A stretch of 14,497 bases of DNA from Candidatus Hydrogenedentota bacterium. Lineage in GTDB: Bacteria; Hydrogenedentota; Hydrogenedentia; Hydrogenedentales; SLHB01. Position numbers and translations under genes: made by a program. The DNA is taken from NCBI GenBank assembly GCA_016934125.1, contig JAFGTL010000706.1:1-14497 (forward strand). The letters are read 5' to 3'. The notes beneath the pieces were generated by a model that saw nothing but the letters and a program-made list of their open reading frames with translations, had not been told where the DNA came from and did no database searches. Shown here one piece after another: positions 1-5,578 of this stretch; position 1 is the first letter of the stretch, and the number at the start of each line of letters is the position of its first letter.

Positions 1-1311
1 CAGGCGGTCGAATGCGCGGGGCTCGCCCTGGTGGGCATGCTGTTTCCCGAGTTCAAGGAGGCAGCCGCCTGGCGTGAGACGGGGTTCCGGTGGCTCAGTG
101 ATCACATGGCGCGCGATGTGTACGACGACGGCACGCACTGGGAGGTGACGCCGGGCTACCACGGGTGGGTTGCCGAGCGCTTCACGGTGGCCTGGCGGTT
201 GGCGCAGCTCAATGGGGTGGATACGCCGGAGGGATTCACGGCCAAGCTGCACGGCATGTATCGGTTCGATCTGCGGGTGGTGACGCCGACGGGGCACGGC
301 CCGATGAATGGGGACTGCGGGCGGTATAGCCTGCGTTCGCGGATGGCTGTTGGCGCGCTCCTGTTCGACGATCCGGAGTTGCGGTTCGCGGCGGCGGGCG
401 ACGCGCTGCCGCTGAACGCGTTCTGGTTGTTCGGCGAGGACGCGTTCGCGCGCTACGAAGCCATGCCGGCCCGAGAACCCGCGTTTGCGGCCGTGATCAC
501 GCCAGACAGCGGATACGCCATCATGCGGACTGGATGGGACAGCGATGCGGCGTACTTCTTCTTCGACTTGGTGCCCTACGGCGGCGGCCACAGCCATCCG
601 GATCAATTGAGCTTCGAGTTACAGAAGGGGGGCGCGATCCTGTTGGGCGACTCGGGCCGGGCCAACTACAATCATCCGCTCCATGGCGGCTACTTCCGTA
701 CGCCGGAGGCCCACAACGTCTGCTCGGTGGACGGGCGATTCGCGGCGCCGGACGTGTCGCCCGAGCGCCTGGAATGGACGGAACGCGAGGACTGGCTGAC
801 GGCGCGGGGCCGGGTGCCCATCACGCTTGAGAGCGGGGACGAGGTGACTTGGGAGCGGGGCATACTGTGGATCCGGCCAGACACCTGGGTGATCCGGGAT
901 CTGTTTCGGGGCGGGGGCGTGCACACGGTGGAGCGCTGGTTCAACCACGCGCCACCCTATCCCGGGAACGTGCCCGAGGAGGATGCGCGGCAGAAGCTGG
1001 GGATCCCGATGGATCCGGGCGAATGCATCGCCGTGGTGGACGGGGAACGCCGGCTCGAACCGGGCTGGTTCGGTATCAGCGCGTCTACGCGATATGACAC
1101 GGAGTCGACGGTGGTGACAAGTCGCGTCGAGTTTCCGGCGACGTTGCGGTGCGTGGTGCGGGCGCGGGCGGGCGGGGCGGCGCCGGCGGCCCGGGACGTC
1201 TCCCCCACCTCGCTCGAGATCGCGCTGCCGGACAGCGGGGGCGCGTGGCGGTGGAGTTGGCCGGATGGGGCGGGCACGAGCCGAGTGGAGCGTCGCGCGC
1301 ACACGGAATAG
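1..1311 (+). CDS. Heparinase II/III-like polysaccharide lyase, 5' end outside the window
   Basis: Seen: the frame is open from base 1 to the TAG at 1309-1311 (436 codons), with no stop upstream of a GTG at 31. The residues before that GTG continue the expected helical fold, so the gene starts outside the window and 31 is not a real start. Residues about 1-130 look like the end of the alpha/alpha toroid, including a Tyr53-His54 pair in a 'P-G-Y-H' context. From about 160 a beta-sandwich follows, with the hallmark GHSHPDQLSF around His197/His199 and a following 'LLGDSGRANY'. Known: in heparinase II and PL15/PL17 alginate lyases, Tyr and His residues at such places drive beta-elimination of uronic-acid glycans. 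Inference: an exported lyase of the Hepar_II_III class, opening a uronate-containing polymer. The exact PL family and substrate are not readable. The signal peptide, if any, is off the window. Confidence 0.85.
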   Translation, partial: QAVECAGLALVGMLFPEFKEAAAWRETGFRWLSDHMARDVYDDGTHWEVTPGYHGWVAERFTVAWRLAQLNGVDTPEGFTAKLHGMYRFDLRVVTPTGHGPMNGDCGRYSLRSRMAVGALLFDDPELRFAAAGDALPLNAFWLFGEDAFARYEAMPAREPAFAAVITPDSGYAIMRTGWDSDAAYFFFDLVPYGGGHSHPDQLSFELQKGGAILLGDSGRANYNHPLHGGYFRTPEAHNVCSVDGRFAAPDVSPERLEWTEREDWLTARGRVPITLESGDEVTWERGILWIRPDTWVIRDLFRGGGVHTVERWFNHAPPYPGNVPEEDARQKLGIPMDPGECIAVVDGERRLEPGWFGISASTRYDTESTVVTSRVEFPATLRCVVRARAGGAAPAARDVSPTSLEIALPDSGGAWRWSWPDGAGTSRVERRAHTE

Positions 1312-1344
1312 GCCCCGGGATTTGCGTTGTGTGCGGGGTGCTTG

Positions 1345-1350
1345 GATAAT
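1345..1350 (+). promoter_or_regulatory. Possible -10 element upstream of the beta-propeller gene
   Basis: GATAAT matches five of six bases of the sigma70 -10 consensus and lies 67 bases before the ATG at 1417, in the longest gap of the first half of the window. No good -35 is placed for it: TTGTGT at 1327 is only 12 bases away and TTTGCG at 1321 (18 bases away) matches poorly. It could start a transcript for the downstream genes, but it may be chance. Confidence 0.2.
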
Positions 1351-1360
1351 GAGGGGCCGA

Positions 1361-1387
1361 CAGCGAGCGGCGTGGCGGCTCGGGCTG
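1361..1387 (+). other. Imperfect inverted repeat in the leader of the beta-propeller gene
   Basis: CAG at 1361-1363 pairs with CTG at 1385-1387, and CGAGC at 1364-1368 pairs with GCTCG at 1378-1382. This leaves a GG bulge and a nine-base loop. The element ends 17 bases before the Shine-Dalgarno site. In GC-rich DNA such stems occur by chance, so a role in mRNA stability or translation is only a possibility. Confidence 0.2.
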
Positions 1388-1403
1388 GCGAGGGTTTACA
1401 GGC

Positions 1404-1410
1404 AAGGAGA
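1404..1410 (+). promoter_or_regulatory. Ribosome binding site fixing the start at 1417
   Basis: AAGGAGA lies six bases before the ATG at 1417. The upstream in-frame TTG at 1327 has no comparable site, and starting there would bury the signal peptide 30 residues inside the protein. Confidence 0.75.
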
Positions 1411-1416
1411 ATCACA

Positions 1417-2889
1417 ATGACGTCGATCGTTTCGGCCTTTGTGCTCATGGGGTTGGGGGCGTCCGCGGAGCCGCTGGATATCGGCTCGCGGCTCGAGCTG
1501 TTCATGGATGACTATCTGATCGAGAGCATGGATGGCGTCGCGCTGCAGATGCACCAGCCCATCCCGAAAGAGATCTGTATCGTCCATGATGCGCCGTGGG
1601 AAGGGAGCGGGACGGGCTACCACACGGTGTTCCAGGACGGGGATCTGTATCGGATGTATTACAAGGCGTGGGAGCATCCGGCGAACCCGCAGACGCAGGG
1701 CAAGGAGCATCCGCTGTACACGGGATATGCGGAGAGCCGGGACGGGAAGGTGTGGGAGAAGCCGAATCTGGGGTTGTTCGACGTGATGGGAACGAAAGAG
1801 AACAACCTGGTGTGGATCGAGGACGGCTCGCACTGCTTCACGCCGTTCAAGGATGGGAATCCGGCGTGCAAGCCGGAAGAGCGCTACAAAGCGGTGTCCC
1901 TGAGCGACAAGACGCACCACCTGCACGGCTACGTGTCGCCGGACGGGATCCACTGGACGGAGTTGGCGGAGCCGTTGCTGACGAAGGATGTGGGGGCGTT
2001 CGACTCGCAGAATCTGGTGTTCTGGGACACGCTGGCCGGGGAGTACCGGGCGTACTTCCGGACGTTCCGGGACGGCGTGCGCACGATCACGACGGCGGTA
2101 TCGGAGGATTTCAAGTCGTGGACGGATGTGCAGGACATCGTCTACAACGATGACGCGACAATGGCGTTCTACACGAACGTGATCAAGCCCTATTACCGGG
2201 CACCGCACATTCTGATCGGGTTTCCGGTGCGGTACTGCGATCGGGGGTGGTCGCCGTCGATGCGGGCGCTGCCGATGCGGGAGCACCGGGAGGGCCGGGC
2301 GGAGTTTCACCCGCGATACGGCACGACGGTGACGGACAGTGTGATGATCACGAGCCGGGACGGGCTGCACTTCAACCGGTGGGGCGAGGCCTTCATCCGG
2401 CCGGGCCTGCGCACGGCCGACAACTGGGTGTACGGCGACAACTACATCGCGTGGCAGACGGTGGTGACGAAGGCGGACATGGAGAACGCCCCGGATGAGC
2501 TTTCGTTCTATGCCACGGAGAGCTACTGGACGGACACGTATTCGAAGCTGCGGCGGTATACGATGCGCATCGACGGGTTCGTGTCGGTGAACGCGCCGTT
2601 TCGCGGCGGGGAGTTCGTGACGAAACCGTTCGTGTTCACAGGGAGCCAACTCGTGCTCAACTTCTCGACTTCGGCGGCCGGCACGATCCAGATCGAGTTG
2701 CAGGGGCCGGATGGCACGCCGATCCCGGGGTTCACGATGGAGCACGCGCCGCCGGTGTTCGGGGACGATTTGGCGCGGGTGGTGCCGTGGCCGGACGGAG
2801 CGGATCTGAGCGGGATCAAGGGGAGGCCGGTTCGACTGCGGTTCCGCATGTCGGATGCCGACATCTATTCGATGCAGTTTGTGGAGTAA
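1417..2889 (+). CDS. Secreted five-bladed beta-propeller protein, glycosidase-like (GH32/GH43 fold)
   Basis: Seen: 490 residues starting at the ATG that follows AAGGAGA. A short signal peptide probably ends after Ala17 (GASA before EPLD). The mature protein opens with 'RLELFMDDYLI' (Asp31, Asp32). Repeated blades then alternate short Trp/Tyr/Asp strands such as 'YRMYYKAW', 'YAESRDGKVWEKP', 'GYVSPDGIHWTE' and 'MITSRDGLHF', typical of arabinanase/sucrase-type propellers. From about residue 388 a compact beta-sandwich follows that may bind carbohydrate. Known: proteins of this layout are frequent in Planctomycetes and related phyla, mostly annotated as hypothetical or GH32-like. Inference: a periplasmic or extracellular glycoside-active enzyme; the early Asp pair is a candidate for the nucleophile position by analogy only. 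It follows the lyase gene by 105 bases and probably heads the run of genes to 11833. Confidence 0.75.
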   Translation: MTSIVSAFVLMGLGASAEPLDIGSRLELFMDDYLIESMDGVALQMHQPIPKEICIVHDAPWEGSGTGYHTVFQDGDLYRMYYKAWEHPANPQTQGKEHPLYTGYAESRDGKVWEKPNLGLFDVMGTKENNLVWIEDGSHCFTPFKDGNPACKPEERYKAVSLSDKTHHLHGYVSPDGIHWTELAEPLLTKDVGAFDSQNLVFWDTLAGEYRAYFRTFRDGVRTITTAVSEDFKSWTDVQDIVYNDDATMAFYTNVIKPYYRAPHILIGFPVRYCDRGWSPSMRALPMREHREGRAEFHPRYGTTVTDSVMITSRDGLHFNRWGEAFIRPGLRTADNWVYGDNYIAWQTVVTKADMENAPDELSFYATESYWTDTYSKLRRYTMRIDGFVSVNAPFRGGEFVTKPFVFTGSQLVLNFSTSAAGTIQIELQGPDGTPIPGFTMEHAPPVFGDDLARVVPWPDGADLSGIKGRPVRLRFRMSDADIYSMQFVE

Positions 2890-2926
2890 GCGCATGGCCG
2901 CAGTTGCGCCGGATTCGGACAAGGTG

Positions 2927-2933
2927 AAGGAGG
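2927..2933 (+). promoter_or_regulatory. Ribosome binding site for the lipoprotein gene
   Basis: AAGGAGG is a near-perfect anti-16S match, five bases before the ATG at 2939. The ATG at 2936 would be only two bases away, and the ATG at 2894 would place 15 extra polar residues before the signal peptide. Confidence 0.7.
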
Positions 2934-2938
2934 CCATG

Positions 2939-4051
2939 ATGGGCGAGGCCAGTGTATGGAGGTGTGCGCTCCCCGTTGGGTTGCGTTGCGGCATGGTGTT
3001 CGCGCTCGCCACGATGCTGGCGTGTTCGGGCCCTGAGGGGCCGGGCCAGGACGATGGCGCGGGCCCGGAGGCGCGAGCGCCGGAGGCCGTGCAGGCGCAG
3101 CCCGAGCCGATGCCGCCGCGGCCGGAGACGGGAACGCTGACGTCACTCGAGGCCGCGCGGCTGGCCTACACCGAGGCGGTGAAATGGCGCGAAGACGCCG
3201 TGTTCTGGTACATGGTGGCGCACACGCTCCACGAGAACTGCCTTGAACGGGACTGGGCGGATTCGGATCGCTCGCGGCACTGGATGGCGAATTTCGCGAA
3301 CCCCGAGGACACCCAGATTCTGCGGGTGTACATCGACGGCAAGACGGTCGTGAAGACGAGGGAGGCCGAAGGCCGGGACAGCCCGTGCAGGCCGGAGTAT
3401 CCGAAGGATCGGCCCGGGGTGAGTCTCAAGGAAGCGGGCCGGGTGGTGTTCGCGAACGGGGCGCCACGCGATGTTATGCCGTCGGTGTGCTACGTGATCG
3501 ACAACATGGATCGCCAGTTTGCGGGGCGTCCTGTCTGGCAGTTCCGGTTCGAGGAGCGACAGGAAGATGAAGGCGATCTCTACTACGCCTTTATCGTCGA
3601 TGGGCTGAACGGGAAGCTGCTGTCGATCCACGACGCGGCGGGCCACGAACTGACGGCGAAGGATCTGGAGGCGCTGCGGACGCGGAAACCGGGCGGCGGG
3701 GCCGGCCCGGCCCACCGTGAGGCGGTGGACACGTTTGGCGGGCACCTGGCCAAGGGCCGGATCGAGGCGGCGCTCGATATGCTGGACAGCACGATGGCGC
3801 CGAATGCCGAGATGCGCCGGATGTGGGCCGAGAACTTCGGCAGCCTTAAGAAGGTGAAGGTGAAGGCGATCGAGGAGCACGGCCGGGAGAAGTGGAAACC
3901 GGGCCTCCAAACCTATCACGTGACGTTTGAAGTGCAGTTGAAGGAGGGCGCGGCGTATTGCGGCTGGGAACCGGGCGTGAACGAGCGCTGGGTGCAGATC
4001 CAGCAGGAGGGAGGCGCGTGGCGGATCCACGCGATCGGAACGGGGCCGTAA
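2939..4051 (+). CDS. Lipoprotein with PepSY-like and NTF2-like regions, function unknown
   Basis: Seen: 370 residues from the ATG chosen by the AAGGAGG site. Residues 10-28 form a hydrophobic signal that ends in T-M-L-A-Cys29, an acceptable lipobox. A Pro/Glu/Ala/Gly-rich linker follows to about residue 68, as is usual for an anchored lipoprotein. Residues about 70-190 are a globular region I do not recognise, rich in Trp, Arg and Asp. Residues about 199-237 ('VWQFRFEERQ...YYAFIVDGLNGKLLSI') look like a PepSY-type strand-turn-strand. Residues about 258-370 start with 'AVDTFGGHLAKGRIEAALDML' and end in 'WVQIQQEGGAWRIHAIG', the outline of an NTF2/SnoaL-like domain. Inference: a lipid-anchored periplasmic or surface protein with small-molecule or protein-binding folds and no visible catalytic signature. 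It sits inside the polysaccharide cluster, 49 bases after the propeller gene, so it is probably co-transcribed. Confidence 0.75.
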   Translation: MGEASVWRCALPVGLRCGMVFALATMLACSGPEGPGQDDGAGPEARAPEAVQAQPEPMPPRPETGTLTSLEAARLAYTEAVKWREDAVFWYMVAHTLHENCLERDWADSDRSRHWMANFANPEDTQILRVYIDGKTVVKTREAEGRDSPCRPEYPKDRPGVSLKEAGRVVFANGAPRDVMPSVCYVIDNMDRQFAGRPVWQFRFEERQEDEGDLYYAFIVDGLNGKLLSIHDAAGHELTAKDLEALRTRKPGGGAGPAHREAVDTFGGHLAKGRIEAALDMLDSTMAPNAEMRRMWAENFGSLKKVKVKAIEEHGREKWKPGLQTYHVTFEVQLKEGAAYCGWEPGVNERWVQIQQEGGAWRIHAIGTGP

Positions 4052-4058
4052 CCCGGGC

Positions 4059-4064
4059 GGGAGG
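4059..4064 (+). promoter_or_regulatory. Shine-Dalgarno site for a short leader ORF
   Basis: GGGAGG lies eight bases before the ATG at 4073. It cannot serve the oxidoreductase directly, because the ATG at 4073 is in another frame. Confidence 0.35.
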
Positions 4065-4072
4065 ATCTTACG

Positions 4073-4123
4073 ATGCGGCATATGACGCGGACTTGCCGAA
4101 GGATACGGCGGGAGGCCGCATAG
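4073..4123 (+). CDS. Possible 16-codon leader ORF overlapping the oxidoreductase start
   Basis: Seen: ATG at 4073 after a good GGGAGG site opens a 16-codon frame rich in Arg (MRHMTRTCRRIRREAA) that stops at TAG 4121-4123. The last G of the stop is the first base of the GTG start of the next gene. Inference: translation of this short frame could deliver ribosomes to the GTG start (coupling), or could tune expression. It could equally be chance, or reveal a sequencing error that separates the true ATG from the oxidoreductase frame. Its codons do not resemble a known peptide. Confidence 0.2.
   Translation: MRHMTRTCRRIRREAA
4111..4115 (+). promoter_or_regulatory. Ribosome binding site fixing a GTG start at 4123
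   Basis: GGAGG lies seven bases before GTG 4123. That start puts the twin-arginine motif at residues 4-10, the usual place. Starts further upstream (TTG 4093, or TTG 3958 inside the lipoprotein gene) would give an unusually long leader. Confidence 0.65.
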
Positions 4124-5544
4124 TGCCGTTCAGTAGAAGGACATTCATCAAGGGCGGGCTCGGCATTGCCGTGGCCGGCGGGCTCGGGTTGGCGCATGGC
4201 GCGGAGACGCAGGGAGATAGACAGGTGAGCGAGCAATCGGTAGTGATTCAGCGGACGATTCCAGTGCGGCACGAAGTGGACGTGTTTGTCGCGGGTGGCG
4301 GGCCGGCAGGCGTGGCTGCGGCGGTGGGCGCGGCGAGGCAGGGGCGAAGCGTGTTCCTCGCGGAGCGCCAGAACTGCCTGGGCGGGATGGGCACGGCGGG
4401 ACTGCTGCCGGTGTTCATGCAATTCAGCGACGGGGAGAACTTCCTGGCAGGCGGTGTGGGCAGGGAGGTGTTGACGAACCTGCAGGAGGCCGGGGGAACC
4501 GGCCCGGCCGGGGGCGCGACGATCCGGGCGGAAGTGCTGAAACGGGTGTACGACGACATGCTGCTGAAGGCGGGCGTCGACTTCACCTTCGAGACGACGC
4601 TGGTGGACATCGAGGCTGCGGAAGGCACGGTGTCGCTGGCGGTGCTGGCCGCCAAGAGCGGCCTGTTCGCCGTCAGGGCGAAGCACTACGTGGACTGCAC
4701 GGGCGACGGCGATCTGGCGGCGTGGGCGGGCGCGCCCTTCGAGAAGGGCGACGAGGAAGGCAACATGATGGCCGGGACGCTGTGCAGCGTGTGGGCCGAT
4801 GTGGATTGGGAACGGGCGCGCGCGTATGGGATGCAGAATCAACAGACGCGGCTCGATGATGCGTTCAAGGACAAGGTGTTCACCGTGGAGGATCGCCATC
4901 TGCCGGGGATGTGGCGGATCGGGGAGCGCCTGGCGGGCGGGAACCTGGGGCATACGTACGGCGTGGACGGCACGGATGAACGTTCGGTGACGGAGGCGGT
5001 GATCTGGGCGCGGAAACTCATTCTCGAATACGAGCGGTACTACAAGGAGTACCTGGAGGGATTCGAGGACATGACGCTGGTGACCCTGGGCGCCATGCAT
5101 GGCATCCGGGAAACGCGGCGGATTCTGGGCGACTACGTGTTGAACCTCGAGGACTTCAACCAACGGGCCACGTTCGATGACGAGATCGGCCGCTATTCGT
5201 ATCCCGTGGACATTCACGCCGGCAAGAGCGGGAACACGGCGTACGAGGTGTTCGCGAAGGAGCACAAGGAGCTCCGCTACGGCAAGGGCGAAAACTACGG
5301 GATCCCCTATCGCAGCATTCTGGCGCGCGGCCTGTCGAACGTGCTCGTGGCCGGCCGGTGCATCAGCACGGATCGCTACATGCAGAGTTCGGTGCGGGTG
5401 ATGCCGGGCTGCTTCATCACGGGGCAGGCGGCGGGCGTGGCAGCGGCCCTGGCGGCGGAGAAGGGGACGGATACGCGCGGGGTGGCCGTGGACGAACTCC
5501 AAGGGCGGCTGAAAGAGCTGGGCGCGTTTCTTCCGAACTGCTGA
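4123..5544 (+). CDS. Tat-exported FAD-dependent oxidoreductase
   Basis: Seen: 473 residues from GTG. The N-terminus carries S-R-R-T-F-I-K at residues 4-10, then a Gly/Ala/Leu hydrophobic stretch and 'AHGAE', a clear twin-arginine signal. The FAD-binding Rossmann motif is 'VFVAGGGPAGVAAA' with Gly58, Gly60 and Gly63, followed by 'AERQNCLGGMGTAGLLP'. The C-terminal part has the second nucleotide-contact block 'NVLVAGRCIS' (about 406-415) and 'GCFITGQAAGVAAALAAE'. Known: this is the FAD_oxidored (PF12831) type, often found in glycan-degradation loci and sometimes mislabelled 'xanthan lyase' from fused relatives. The Tat route fits export of a folded, flavin-loaded protein. Inference: oxidation or reduction of a sugar or other small molecule in the periplasm; substrate and electron acceptor are unknown. 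It lies 71 bases after the lipoprotein gene and 34 before the DUF4838 gene. Confidence 0.88.
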   Translation: MPFSRRTFIKGGLGIAVAGGLGLAHGAETQGDRQVSEQSVVIQRTIPVRHEVDVFVAGGGPAGVAAAVGAARQGRSVFLAERQNCLGGMGTAGLLPVFMQFSDGENFLAGGVGREVLTNLQEAGGTGPAGGATIRAEVLKRVYDDMLLKAGVDFTFETTLVDIEAAEGTVSLAVLAAKSGLFAVRAKHYVDCTGDGDLAAWAGAPFEKGDEEGNMMAGTLCSVWADVDWERARAYGMQNQQTRLDDAFKDKVFTVEDRHLPGMWRIGERLAGGNLGHTYGVDGTDERSVTEAVIWARKLILEYERYYKEYLEGFEDMTLVTLGAMHGIRETRRILGDYVLNLEDFNQRATFDDEIGRYSYPVDIHAGKSGNTAYEVFAKEHKELRYGKGENYGIPYRSILARGLSNVLVAGRCISTDRYMQSSVRVMPGCFITGQAAGVAAALAAEKGTDTRGVAVDELQGRLKELGAFLPNC

Positions 5545-5553
5545 CGGGGCGTT

Positions 5554-5566
5554 CCGCGCTGCGCGG
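5554..5566 (+). other. Small hairpin just before the DUF4838 gene's ribosome binding site
   Basis: CCGCG-CTG-CGCGG is a perfect five-base-pair stem with a three-base loop, between the oxidoreductase stop and GGAGG at 5570. No T tract follows, so it is not a convincing terminator; it may be chance. Confidence 0.2.
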
Positions 5567-5569
5567 CAT

Positions 5570-5574
5570 GGAGG
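5570..5574 (+). promoter_or_regulatory. Ribosome binding site of the DUF4838 gene
   Basis: GGAGG ends four bases before ATG 5579. The overlapping GTG at 5576 is only one base from it, so ATG is preferred. Confidence 0.6.
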
Positions 5575-5578
5575 CGTG

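Noticed and set aside
1313..1338. Possible terminator after the lyase gene (CCCCG ... CGGGG)
   Set aside because: Only five pairs with a 16-base loop and no T tract, so it is too weak to call.
1327..1416. Upstream TTG start for the propeller gene
   Set aside because: No Shine-Dalgarno site, and it would place 30 residues before the signal peptide.
1396..3012. 538-codon open frame on the minus strand
   Set aside because: It is opposite the propeller gene; the composition is Arg/His-rich and lacks a signal peptide or domain.
3958..4122. Long upstream extension of the oxidoreductase overlapping the lipoprotein gene
   Set aside because: It would add 55 residues before the twin-arginine motif and has no support from a ribosome site; GTG 4123 fits better.
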